NCBI RefSeq assembly: GCF_001854125.1
Contig: NZ_CP017715.1
Span: 1,860,001-1,924,000 of the forward strand
Direction of reading: 5' to 3'
From: Marinobacter salinus
GTDB taxonomy: Bacteria; Pseudomonadota; Gammaproteobacteria; Pseudomonadales; Oleiphilaceae
DNA length: 64,000 bases
A model generated the notes under the pieces. It saw nothing but the letters and a program-made list of their open reading frames with translations. It did no database searches and was not told the origin of the DNA. Every line of letters begins with the position of its first letter. Positions within the stretch are counted from its first letter, which is position 1. Shown piece after piece: positions 50,638 through 60,487 of this stretch. Both the position numbers and the translations under genes were made by a program.

Positions 50638-52849
50638 TATGAATACGACGATTTCGGCTGCGGTACATTAAGCCCGCAGACAGCGCCACCAACAGCAGCA
50701 GGAACAGGTCAAAACGCCCACCGCCTCCACCGCCACTGCTGCCGGTGGTACTGACAGCCTCACCCTGAACGCCGCCCGGGTCCTTTATGCTTTGATTTGA
50801 GAGGCCGTCTGCATCGTTGGGGCCTCCATCTTCAATCAACAGCATCACACACCAGTCGCCCTGCGTCAGACCGGGTTTGTATTCGGCTGTTTTCGGCGGC
50901 GGACAGAAGCCCTCTGCCCCAGGTGCTGAATAGACGGCATTTCTGTCGTTTTCAACGAACGCATTCCAGGCCATCGTGTCAGCCGAGTATTTTCTGTAGA
51001 CAGCACGCTTAGGTATGACTGCGAGCTGAGGCAGAACGACATAAGCCGAATCCGACGGCTGCGCCAGACCACTCACCGTGAAATCGAAAATTCCACCGGG
51101 GAATTTCTCAGAGGCTTCCCCCTCTTTCAGGGGAGGCAATGAAAAGGCCAGCGCGATGTCCTCAACGTTTACCATGGCGCCATTCTTTTTTGATGTAAGT
51201 GCCGTATACCCCAGCGAGAGTTTCAGACCTGGCTCAGTTTCAATCAGATACTCATCGCCCATGGCCGCCATGGCACGAATAAGGTTCTCCGGTTCCAGGT
51301 TATCGAGGTAATCCGGGATGCCGTCACCGTCAGTATCAACGTAACCCTCAATATCGTCAGCAATACCGTCACCGTCCGAATCCAGTGACGTCAACAACGG
51401 TGCTTCGTTCAATACGGCAATCACAACATCGGTCCGGTTTATTGCCAGTGAGGCGTCGCTGACGCTCACAGCAACCCTGTAGAAGCCCGGTGACAGGTTG
51501 TTCGGGTCAAACACAAACTGGCTGTCAGAGCTGTTGCCATCCATCTCCAACAACTGACTGTCACTGAAAGACCAGTCGTAGCTGTGACTGTCGCCGGGAT
51601 CAGGATCGTGGACCAGAGCATTTACCGTCACCACACCTCCACTGGCAACGATCAGCCTTGTCTGGCCCTGCCCCTGCTCAGCAACCAGCTCAACCGTTGG
51701 CGCAATATTTTCATCGCTTATCCGTGCTGTATAGACGCGTTTCTCCCCGAGCACCACATTACCTGAAGCCCCCATGGTGACCACGATCGTTTCAAGCGTC
51801 TCGCCAGCGTCACCGTCGTCGATAATCTGAAAATTCACACTGCCCCGGAGCCCGTTCTGGATAAGAATTTCTCCACTCGCAAGCGTATGGTCAACTCCGC
51901 CTCCGACCGCAGTGCCAGCAACCGTAAAAGGAATCGAAACGGGATAGATCGCGGCCGGGCCGTTAAGCTCGGCAACCAGATCCACGTTACTGCCTTCAGC
52001 CACAACAGCGTCGGTATGGAAGTTGACGATGGGCTTCACGATCACAAGCTGGGTCGCCGTTGCCACATTTCCCGATTTGTCACTGGCTCTCCATTCCACA
52101 AAATGGGCACCCGGGGCTAATTGTGGCCGGGAATCGTTAGTTGCCTTCAGGGCTCCATCAAGTGCATCAAAGGCTGTTGCCTCACCAAAATCAACCTTGG
52201 TGAAGAGCCCGGTGGCGGGAACCTCAATATCATTGGGCGGAATAAGAAGCGGCGGCTCGTCATCTGCGTTGAGATCTCTGCCTGCAAGATACTCATCCAG
52301 GTTATTTACCCCGTCGCCGTCAGCATCAAGAAGCGCGTCGGACGGATCGAAAGGATTCAGCCCCGCTGCCACCTCTGCTACGTCGGAAATGCCATCGCCG
52401 TCGGTATCCTGACTGTTGGGATCGGGGCCATTAATGATGTCGACACCTCTCAAGGCGAGGTTCAACTCCACTGAGGTACCCCTGTCGTCCACTACAACCT
52501 CCGTGGCGGCCGATCGCGAAGTCCCCATCTGGTAACGCACCGTCAACACATCACCCTTGCGAAGGAACCCGTCGCGGCGTTGATCAATCGCATCCAGCGG
52601 CACTGAAAGTACGTATCGGTTCTGCGCAGCGGGGTCTTCACCCATGGTGTAGCTGTCTATTACCCGGCCCTGATATTCAAGCACCAGCGACACATTGGAA
52701 TCGGAAGCCGTCACTGGCGCACCGTCCACGGTCACCGTGCCATAAAGAAGGTTATCGGGTTCGGGAATCGCCGCCATAGCGGATTGAGCAACCAACATCA
52801 GGGGGGCCAAACCTAACGATACAGCCCTGAAAACGTTTGTATTTTTCAT
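50627..52849 (-). CDS. GlyGly-CTERM surface protein with calcium-binding and Calx-beta-like repeats
   Basis: A 740-aa secreted protein. The signal peptide ends at about residue 27 (LMLVAQSAMA). A beta-sandwich domain is followed by thrombospondin type 3-like calcium loops (DTDGDGISD, DADGDGVNN about residues 150-185; DSDGDGIADD and DTDGDGIPD about 500-520). A Calx-beta-like region (about 270-380) and a PKD-like region (SYDWSFSDSQLLEMDG) lie between. The end reads GSSGGGGGGRFDLFLLLLVA followed by basic RSRNRR, a textbook GlyGly-CTERM sorting tail. The ATG at 52849 has AAGGTGA upstream. It lies 10 nt after the giant gene and overlaps the rhombosortase gene. Confidence 0.88.
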   Translation of the reverse strand: MKNTNVFRAVSLGLAPLMLVAQSAMAAIPEPDNLLYGTVTVDGAPVTASDSNVSLVLEYQGRVIDSYTMGEDPAAQNRYVLSVPLDAIDQRRDGFLRKGDVLTVRYQMGTSRSAATEVVVDDRGTSVELNLALRGVDIINGPDPNSQDTDGDGISDVAEVAAGLNPFDPSDALLDADGDGVNNLDEYLAGRDLNADDEPPLLIPPNDIEVPATGLFTKVDFGEATAFDALDGALKATNDSRPQLAPGAHFVEWRASDKSGNVATATQLVIVKPIVNFHTDAVVAEGSNVDLVAELNGPAAIYPVSIPFTVAGTAVGGGVDHTLASGEILIQNGLRGSVNFQIIDDGDAGETLETIVVTMGASGNVVLGEKRVYTARISDENIAPTVELVAEQGQGQTRLIVASGGVVTVNALVHDPDPGDSHSYDWSFSDSQLLEMDGNSSDSQFVFDPNNLSPGFYRVAVSVSDASLAINRTDVVIAVLNEAPLLTSLDSDGDGIADDIEGYVDTDGDGIPDYLDNLEPENLIRAMAAMGDEYLIETEPGLKLSLGYTALTSKKNGAMVNVEDIALAFSLPPLKEGEASEKFPGGIFDFTVSGLAQPSDSAYVVLPQLAVIPKRAVYRKYSADTMAWNAFVENDRNAVYSAPGAEGFCPPPKTAEYKPGLTQGDWCVMLLIEDGGPNDADGLSNQSIKDPGGVQGEAVSTTGSSGGGGGGRFDLFLLLLVALSAGLMYRSRNRRIHSAW

Positions 52850-52859
52850 GCTGGTCACC

Positions 52860-55800
52860 TTAATTCCCTGAGTAGCCGTAGGTCTGGAAGTGCAACTTGA
52901 TGTCTGCAATGCCGTTACCATCACGTGTGCCTTCCGGTGTCAGCCGTCCGTGGATCAGACGATCCAGACCTTCCTCGGGCAGGTAATTGAGCGTGCCCCC
53001 GGGGATAACCAACATCCAGTCCGTGTTCCAGACGGAGCGGCCCACCAGGCGGGTATCACTCGCAGTTTGAGAAGGATCGTATTCACCACTGTCGTGATAG
53101 GCACGGTAGCTTGAGGATCTGCGGATATCCGCATAGGTGCCGCTGAGGGAGTCATTGATCGGAATCCATTCCGGATTGGTCAGATCCGTGGCGCCTATCG
53201 GGAAAGGTTCCGGCAATCGTTGATCCACAACCCGCCATTCCCGGGTTGCAAGCGTGTCGCCGGTGGGTGAGCGCATGATGTCCATACCCACTGGCAGGAG
53301 GTAGACACGAGGCGTGTTCGACAGGCCCGTATCATTGTAGCCCTCGAACCAGGTTCCTACGGCCCGCACTTTGGTTGCAAAATTCGTCGGATCATAGGCA
53401 CTGTCACCAGCCCCCAGTTCACGACCAAAGAAGTTGAGCCCGAAATTCACCGTCGTCGGGAAGCGGATAACGAGGCCCGGCTGGGGTCCTGCGCTCTCAG
53501 GTGCAAAAGGCCTCGCATAGCGACGGAACTCGGGAATATCCCATAGATTCTCGACCCGGCTTTCCTCAAGTTTCTGACGCCACTCCTGATTGGTAAGCCT
53601 GGCCAGATCGTCGCTGCTCGGATCTTTGGGATCAAGCCGTTTGCGAAATAATTCATAACGAAGCGAGAACCGGTTGGTTTCCACCTGGGGATTATTGAAA
53701 CCCAACTGGCCCCGGTAGATATCGAAGTTCTGGGTCAGGCGGGCCAACACATCCGCGAGGCCCGGCGTGCCTGCAATCGGCACACCATCGATAACCTGAC
53801 CAAGCCCCCGCTGTCTTACGATATCCGCCAGGAACTTGCGGCCTGAGCCGGCATCGTCACCCAGTAGATTGGTTTCGTAATCGTAAGCGGTTGCGGCCAG
53901 ATAGACGTAGCGAGCAGCAAGGTCAAACTGAGCGCGATATTTCTGCAGCGCATCGTTACGGAAAATCCGGAAGGTAAGATCGCTGTAGCGGTTTGCCTGA
54001 ACATCGCCGGCGGTGAATACCCGGAATGAGCGGCGTTCTTCCAGCAGACGTTGGCCCTCGGCGAGCACCTCGTAATAGCTGTTAAAGCTCTGATTCACTA
54101 CTTCAGCCTGAGTGAACAATTCAAGCCGCAGTAAAGCTTCCTCCCGCCATAGCTGCTCTAACTCCTTGATTCTCTCTATCAACGCAACATTGGTAGTGTC
54201 CGCGGCAAGGGCAACATCTGTCTGCAACCCAACAGCATCTTTAGCCAATTCGAGATTAAATTCGGCAACCTCAGCCACTGCCGCCGCTGCATTGAAGGGT
54301 GTCGTAGCAACCAGCCCCATGCCAATCAAAGCACCTCTCACGCCGCTGAGAGCATCAGTTGAAAGGCCAACCACTCGGGGTATACCCTCCTTGCCGGCCT
54401 CAGCAGCATCGGATATTGCTTGGGAAGCGGTGCTAGCTGTCAGATTGGCAGTTCTTGCCACCACCAAACCTGCATCAAAACCAGTGACTTTATCCCGCTG
54501 GTTCTCCAGGATTTCGATCTCTTTCAGGTTAAGGTTATATTCGGCCTGGACCAACTCTGCGGCGTCCGTTATTTCCAAAAGCAGGTTTTCATGCTCTTTT
54601 GCAGCGCGTTGCAGCTGGGACTGAGCTTGAAGCAGATCAGAAATCGCATTCTGTATACTTCCCGGGGCTCTTCTTTTGCCCCAGACTCCTGGAGCAACAA
54701 ACTGCCAGTCCGCTCCCTGCGCTACCGGATACGCAACTTCGAGCGTATCCTCAAGGCTACCAAAAGCGCCACTCACGACATCTTCGGGGAAGACAAACCC
54801 GTCACTGCCACCAAATGTGATCTGAGAATAAAACCCCGTAAACGACCCGTCGGGGGGCGGAAGATCGCCGGTCAGCTCCGTACTCACATACATGTAATGG
54901 TAAAGATCCGGGCCTGTATAACCTGATGGATAGGTTTTCCCGCCCCCAATGTCACCGGCGTACGGATAACCGAAAATCTCAATCAACCGGTTCCGGTAAT
55001 CCCGCTCCTGCTGGATTACCGAATTATTCAGCTCGTCTGCATCGTCCTGCACCGAACGTACAGATTGCGTCTGCTGGTTGGCAAAGTTGAATACCTGAAC
55101 CGCATTATCCAGAGCCACCTGTGCCCTCTGCGCAATCTGGTCAAAATGGCTTTCACCCTGAATGCCGGAGCCCACTTCCAGGAAATTCGGATCTATATCA
55201 AACGGCACCACCCCTTTAGCCAGGCCCAACGGGTTCAGCCCCGCATCGGCCTGGTCAAGTTGAGCCTGAACCGCTCCGTATTGATCTACGATCTGGGAAA
55301 GCTCCACAACCGTGGTGCGGTCCACCTTTTCGATGCCCTGATTGAGCTCATCCACCGCCGGGAGAATCGCATTGGCGGTCAGCCAGTCAAAATACGCACC
55401 CTGCCCTGCACGACGACCCCAGCCATCCAGTCCCCAGGCCCGGTCACTCTTGTCTGCGGTATCCTTATAGCCTTGCCATTGCCCAGCGGGCGCTTCCACA
55501 TACTTCTCGCGGTAGGTGAGGTTAATGATCTCTGTGCCTGCTTTCGCCTTGGCTGCGGCAGCCTGGGCAAACTTCCGCTCGTCCAGATAGTCCACCTCAA
55601 TCGGTACACCCGCCACCAGGACAGACTCGGCTCTGGGTTTCCAGGTAAAGTTTGGTTCCTGCAGCAGGATATAGCGGCTCTTTACCGAACTGAGGTAGTG
55701 ACCCCAGGCATCGCCATGCCCCTGGGGATACATAGCCCGAGCGTCGGTCTCCGTGATGAAACCGTCCTTGTTCTGATCAGTTATCCGGTAATTCTGCACG

Positions 55801-58800
55801 TAGGCCACTTCGCCATTACCCTGGGTAAAGTTCCAGAACAGGCGGTTATTCACCGGGTAGCCGGAAACGCCAGCGCGACTGTCATCCCGCCCCCGCAACA
55901 GCACCAGTTCCTCTTCCAGAGGCGATTGAAGCTGATTCTTGAATGCAAAGAGCGAGGAAGCGACGCTGCCCAGCTCACTGTCAGCTTCAAGGCCGATGGT
56001 CGGATCCTGGGCATCAGCATAGGCTTCGTTACCAAGCAGCATGTACAGATCCGCGATTCGGGTCGCCACATTGAGCAGCTGGGTATTTGCGGCAATGTCG
56101 TTGAACCCGGCATTGATACTGAGATCCTTGCCACGTTCGAGCACCGTCTGGTATGCCTCGATGATTCCTACACCATTGACCACATCCGGGTCGGGGTTAA
56201 AGGGAATAGGCCCGGCATAGGGTTCGCCAGCTTGCGCGATCATACTTGTCAGCGTGTTCACTTCCGCCTCACGGAAGTCACTGACCCGCTGATCAAACGG
56301 ATTCAGGCCGGCAATTACCCGCTTGATCCATCCTGTGGCAAGCATGCCTTTCGCCAGGATGGCGGGGTCAGAAGACGGAGCTGCAGGGTCATAACTTGGA
56401 TCCCCGGCCCAAGCGCTTGGGGTCACATCGTTGCCGTATTCGGTGCCACCCAGGTTGGTATAACGGGTGATAAACCAGTTATCACTCAGGGTCAGAAGGC
56501 CCGGGCCTTCAATGGTAATGTCCAGAGCACCAGGGCCCGAATCCGGATGGATGATCCAGGGCGAGGCAGGATCGCCAGGTACTGGCGGAGAATCAGGCTG
56601 CCCGTTAGTATCCGGCTGGTAGTACCATTCAAAATCAACCAGGTCTGGATCCCCGGCGAAATCACCACTGTGCCGAAGGGTAAGAGCCTCCTCAAAGATA
56701 TTATCGGAGGGCACCACCCAGATATTGCCCTGATAGACTCCATTGCTGTTGTCCATCCGCAGGACCTGCAGGCTCACCGGCAGTGAGCCCAGGCTTGGGT
56801 CGTTATTGAAGGCAACCGTTACGTAGCCTTCACCCGTCGGGCGTCCTGCGGTCAGCGCCATGGGCGTGCCTAGCAGGGCTTGTGGCTCAGGCTTTGTTTT
56901 ATCTTCCACCCTTACTACAAAGTGCGTTGGCGGCAGGGTAAACGCAGGGTCATCGAGGCGATCATCCCGTCTGTTGTTGTTGGCATCCGAGAAATTGTCT
57001 GCGATTCCGTCTCCGTCTTCGTCAATGCCTTCACCCAGGTACAGAGGCTGAACACCCACTAAATAGGCTTCGTCCGCAGCTTCCTGGGGATCGCCATCCA
57101 GGTTAAGCCCGTTCGGATTGCGAGAGAGGTGATATAGCTGATTAATGGCATCAGAGAAAGCCTGATCCGCGCCTGGCAGGGCAAGAATCCGGTCCCTCTC
57201 GTTTCCAGTCATGATATTGGGCAAAAGCTGTGGATCACCAATCTGGCTTTCATCAAGCCAGCCATTAAAGCTTAGAATCTTGTTGATTGGGTCGTAGCTG
57301 AGTCTCGAACGTATGACAAAAGGAAGATCGCTAAAATAGGTGATCCCTCCCTGCGAAGTCGTAGCAAGTTGACCACTTAATGTCTCCAGATCAACCGACC
57401 GTGCACTGATTGGATCCATCAGCTTTACGAGCGAGTCCGACGGCCCCGCATTTGACGTTTCCAGTGTTTCGTCGTAGATAATCTGGGCCGCGGCCTGGCC
57501 ATTAATCTGAGGAAGATTGCATTTTTCTGCTGACGGGCTGGAGCAAGGTGCTTCTTTGGACGAGAACAGGGTTTCGCCCGGCGCCAGGACAGGTACCGAA
57601 TCGGGCCAGTTGAACTGATAGCTCACGTCGATCGGTCTGCGAGGCTGAGTACCGCCAAAGAAACCCGTGGTCCAGGGTACACAGCTGCCCGGCTCCTGGT
57701 CTGCCTCACCGTTACCATCCAGATCGTAGAAGAAACCCGGCCGCAGAGGATAAAAATATTGAGCCGTAACCTGGCCCGCGGAGCGAGCCCAGAAATTGCC
57801 CGCGTGATCCTCCCATCCTGCGCTCGCCGGGTCGGTTATAATGCTTTCATCACATGTCCCCAAGGCTCTCAACTCAGTCGGCAAGGGCATCAGGTTGCCT
57901 GCTGTTACTTCATAAGGAGCAGTATTCTCTGGCCAAACTACGTAACGCTCGTATGCCCATTGCCCCGTGTTTAAATCCTGATACTTCAGCAATACAAGTG
58001 GCGGTGAGGCATAGGTGGAATTGTTATCTTCAATAATCTGATTCAGGTCATCGTGCAACGCAAATATCCGGTCAGTTGTCAGATAGGCATGCTCTTCGTT
58101 GGCATTGAAACCTGGCAAATCAGGATCAGGTTGGTTGTAGATGACTGGATTACTGTAATTTGTAGGTAGCGGGCCGGATCCCAGTTGATTACCAACAATG
58201 ATGGGGCCAAAGTTTCCATGATCATAATTACAGCTGTACTTTACAGGTGAATCCCCCCAGTACTGACCGAGCGGGTTCTCTCCGAACCAGACAACGGCCA
58301 TGGAGTTATCCAACTGGTTACTGAAATTGACGGGGAAGATTGGACCGACCCCGGTTTCACGATTATGCAAGCTCGCGTCGTACCGGGCCTTCTGGAAAAC
58401 AATGTGCCCATTTCTCGTCGGTGCGTCATGCAGAGCGCTGGTCAGTTGGACGCCAAGCGAGCAGGCACTGCTTGCCTGCAACACATCAGGACTATCCCAT
58501 CCCTTGGTATAGACAACCTGGAAGATTGGCACCTGGGATTCGAGGTTAACCACTTCATCCGGCGTGTTGGTCTTTACATACTGCAAAACAACATACGGCG
58601 GCTGCGAGCCAACCGGCTTCTCTCGACGGAATACACCGTCAGAAACCGCTCCGTCGCTGCCGGGAGGATAAGCAACTCGGGCGAAACGAAGCGACTTGGA
58701 CGGGTCGTTGACTTCATGCACTGGCTCAAGTACTGAACCCGTACCTGCAATATGGGTTTGAATCAACTCTTCCGGGGGCAATACAGGCTGAATGAGAATA

Positions 58801-60476
58801 CTTGTTGTATTCTTTTCTGGGTTTGCTGGATCCAGCTCCGTTGAGGTTCGCCACTGAACGGTGAGGAGCCCTGGAGCTTCGCCAATGATATAGAGGGTAG
58901 AATCCGCCTGACTCCAGAACGTATAGTCACCGGCATCAGTAGCCAGCTCGCCATTGATAAAGATGCTTGGTGCTTCAACCAGTGCACCATCCGGAGGTGC
59001 AACACCTTGCCCGATAGTGATATCGGAGGGAATAAACCATTCACCCGTTGCCGTGTCTAATGGTGCTTCAAATACGTCTGGGGTGGCGCGTCCAACTGAG
59101 GTTAAATTGTTCGAATCAAAGCTAAGTGTGCCGCTGCCGTTAACAGTGACATATAGCCCCGTCCCCGAGGGAGTCAACGCCGTGTGAACGGAACGAAGGA
59201 CGCTTACGGTATTGCCGCTGGTTGGTAGTGCCTTTGCCCACTGCCAGGTCTGATCGGCAGCGAGCTTGGCAACAAACGCTGCCGGAAAGTTCCGGTCCTC
59301 AGAAACCGGCAGTGGATCCAGGCCTCCCAAGGTTATGCTCCCCTGATAGCCAGCAGAGAGATAGATATTTCTGTCACTGTCGATCTCAAGCCTTGGGGTG
59401 TCACGAGTAAAAAATGAAAGCGCCGTACCAAGCACCGGGCTTGCCTGCGACAAGAGGCTGCCATTACCACCCGAATACCGCCCGACCCCAACGCCTGTCC
59501 CTGGGACATATGCGTCTGTTCCGTCGGTGACAACATCGGGACCAATGGAAGCATCGTCATCCGCAACCCGATTTGCCCATTGGCATGATGGGGTGTAGCC
59601 AATAGAGGCATCACCACTAATCCGGACTTTCGCCAGGAAGGGTTCAATATCACCAAATGCGCCGGGCGCATCATTACTGAATGCCTGTCCGCAGAGGGAT
59701 GCAAGTTGACCGTAACCTGTCATCAACAAAAAAACGTCACGTGTTTTCGCGACTTCGTTAAAGTCCGTAGCCGCTATGCTCGTCCCAAATACCTGCTGAG
59801 AATAGTAAGGAGTCTCAGAAAGAGACACTCCAACGGCCGCCAGTGACACGCTCCAGACTTCCTGGCCATCGGACATTGAAATTCGGGAAACTTGTGTATT
59901 CATGGCGTCTGCGGAGGTATTGCTGGCAAACACATAGAGACCGGTGTTGTCCTCGGGGACCGACAACCTGACAGCAATCTGGGCGTAGGCTTTTACCCAT
60001 ACCGTGTTACCGAATCCGTCAAGCTTGGCGACAAAGCCTTGACCATTTGAAAGCGAAGTGCCGGCCCAGTTAGTATCAGAGCCAATCCATCCAGAAATAT
60101 AGATATTGTCTTCACTATCGGTGACAACATCCCAAGCATCTATAATGACTTCCGGAACAGACTTCGCCCACACGAGATTACCCGAACCCGAACGCTTGAC
60201 CACAAACCCGTAGGGTAGCTCGCCACTGAGCAGAACAACGGGCGACTCACTATCAAACCGAGGCACGAGCATATCCTCGCCATAATAACGCCCCCATGCG
60301 ATTGAATTACCGCTCGTGTCTGTCGTTGTTGCAGCGAGTAATTCTGTGCCGGTACCACCATAGCGAATCGGCCAGTCTGCCAACGCCTCGCTTAAAGGCA
60401 CCAAAGCCATTAACATCAACGCAACATATCTAAGTAAGTTGCTTCTCAGATCACGATTCTGGCTCTTATTGCTCAT
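52860..60476 (-). CDS. Giant secreted protein (2538 aa), function unknown
   Basis: The signal peptide is MSNKSQNRDLRSNLLRYVAL and the hydrophobic continuation to LSEALA. About residues 35-490 contain repeats such as NLVWAKSVPEV and NTVWVKAYAQI with DNIYISGW, resembling an SBBP-type beta-propeller. A long beta-rich middle (about 490-1500) contains one calcium-loop-like DEDGDGIADNFSDANNN near residue 1150. From about 1700 to 2250 it is mostly helical, with an Ala/Gly-rich hydrophobic stretch (GALIGMGLVATTPFNAAAAV, near 2040). The segment GGGKTYPSGYTGPDLYHYMY lies near 1845. The C-terminus has no GlyGly-CTERM tail. An ATG at 60476 is preferred to the GTG at 60491 that overlaps the upstream stop. 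No overall family is recognised. Confidence 0.85.
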   Translation of the reverse strand: MSNKSQNRDLRSNLLRYVALMLMALVPLSEALADWPIRYGGTGTELLAATTTDTSGNSIAWGRYYGEDMLVPRFDSESPVVLLSGELPYGFVVKRSGSGNLVWAKSVPEVIIDAWDVVTDSEDNIYISGWIGSDTNWAGTSLSNGQGFVAKLDGFGNTVWVKAYAQIAVRLSVPEDNTGLYVFASNTSADAMNTQVSRISMSDGQEVWSVSLAAVGVSLSETPYYSQQVFGTSIAATDFNEVAKTRDVFLLMTGYGQLASLCGQAFSNDAPGAFGDIEPFLAKVRISGDASIGYTPSCQWANRVADDDASIGPDVVTDGTDAYVPGTGVGVGRYSGGNGSLLSQASPVLGTALSFFTRDTPRLEIDSDRNIYLSAGYQGSITLGGLDPLPVSEDRNFPAAFVAKLAADQTWQWAKALPTSGNTVSVLRSVHTALTPSGTGLYVTVNGSGTLSFDSNNLTSVGRATPDVFEAPLDTATGEWFIPSDITIGQGVAPPDGALVEAPSIFINGELATDAGDYTFWSQADSTLYIIGEAPGLLTVQWRTSTELDPANPEKNTTSILIQPVLPPEELIQTHIAGTGSVLEPVHEVNDPSKSLRFARVAYPPGSDGAVSDGVFRREKPVGSQPPYVVLQYVKTNTPDEVVNLESQVPIFQVVYTKGWDSPDVLQASSACSLGVQLTSALHDAPTRNGHIVFQKARYDASLHNRETGVGPIFPVNFSNQLDNSMAVVWFGENPLGQYWGDSPVKYSCNYDHGNFGPIIVGNQLGSGPLPTNYSNPVIYNQPDPDLPGFNANEEHAYLTTDRIFALHDDLNQIIEDNNSTYASPPLVLLKYQDLNTGQWAYERYVVWPENTAPYEVTAGNLMPLPTELRALGTCDESIITDPASAGWEDHAGNFWARSAGQVTAQYFYPLRPGFFYDLDGNGEADQEPGSCVPWTTGFFGGTQPRRPIDVSYQFNWPDSVPVLAPGETLFSSKEAPCSSPSAEKCNLPQINGQAAAQIIYDETLETSNAGPSDSLVKLMDPISARSVDLETLSGQLATTSQGGITYFSDLPFVIRSRLSYDPINKILSFNGWLDESQIGDPQLLPNIMTGNERDRILALPGADQAFSDAINQLYHLSRNPNGLNLDGDPQEAADEAYLVGVQPLYLGEGIDEDGDGIADNFSDANNNRRDDRLDDPAFTLPPTHFVVRVEDKTKPEPQALLGTPMALTAGRPTGEGYVTVAFNNDPSLGSLPVSLQVLRMDNSNGVYQGNIWVVPSDNIFEEALTLRHSGDFAGDPDLVDFEWYYQPDTNGQPDSPPVPGDPASPWIIHPDSGPGALDITIEGPGLLTLSDNWFITRYTNLGGTEYGNDVTPSAWAGDPSYDPAAPSSDPAILAKGMLATGWIKRVIAGLNPFDQRVSDFREAEVNTLTSMIAQAGEPYAGPIPFNPDPDVVNGVGIIEAYQTVLERGKDLSINAGFNDIAANTQLLNVATRIADLYMLLGNEAYADAQDPTIGLEADSELGSVASSLFAFKNQLQSPLEEELVLLRGRDDSRAGVSGYPVNNRLFWNFTQGNGEVAYVQNYRITDQNKDGFITETDARAMYPQGHGDAWGHYLSSVKSRYILLQEPNFTWKPRAESVLVAGVPIEVDYLDERKFAQAAAAKAKAGTEIINLTYREKYVEAPAGQWQGYKDTADKSDRAWGLDGWGRRAGQGAYFDWLTANAILPAVDELNQGIEKVDRTTVVELSQIVDQYGAVQAQLDQADAGLNPLGLAKGVVPFDIDPNFLEVGSGIQGESHFDQIAQRAQVALDNAVQVFNFANQQTQSVRSVQDDADELNNSVIQQERDYRNRLIEIFGYPYAGDIGGGKTYPSGYTGPDLYHYMYVSTELTGDLPPPDGSFTGFYSQITFGGSDGFVFPEDVVSGAFGSLEDTLEVAYPVAQGADWQFVAPGVWGKRRAPGSIQNAISDLLQAQSQLQRAAKEHENLLLEITDAAELVQAEYNLNLKEIEILENQRDKVTGFDAGLVVARTANLTASTASQAISDAAEAGKEGIPRVVGLSTDALSGVRGALIGMGLVATTPFNAAAAVAEVAEFNLELAKDAVGLQTDVALAADTTNVALIERIKELEQLWREEALLRLELFTQAEVVNQSFNSYYEVLAEGQRLLEERRSFRVFTAGDVQANRYSDLTFRIFRNDALQKYRAQFDLAARYVYLAATAYDYETNLLGDDAGSGRKFLADIVRQRGLGQVIDGVPIAGTPGLADVLARLTQNFDIYRGQLGFNNPQVETNRFSLRYELFRKRLDPKDPSSDDLARLTNQEWRQKLEESRVENLWDIPEFRRYARPFAPESAGPQPGLVIRFPTTVNFGLNFFGRELGAGDSAYDPTNFATKVRAVGTWFEGYNDTGLSNTPRVYLLPVGMDIMRSPTGDTLATREWRVVDQRLPEPFPIGATDLTNPEWIPINDSLSGTYADIRRSSSYRAYHDSGEYDPSQTASDTRLVGRSVWNTDWMLVIPGGTLNYLPEEGLDRLIHGRLTPEGTRDGNGIADIKLHFQTYGYSGN

Positions 60477-60487
60477 GACCTGATCCC

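Noticed and set aside
51300..52450. Tandem calcium-loop repeats as a DNA repeat array or CRISPR
   Set aside because: The DxDGDG units are few, irregularly spaced and explained as protein repeats; no spacer/repeat structure exists.
55065..56786. 573-codon open frame on the plus strand inside the giant secreted protein gene
   Set aside because: It lies wholly antisense to a much longer frame with signal peptide and recognisable motifs. Its translation has no domain and low-complexity basic content, as expected of the complement of GC-biased coding DNA.
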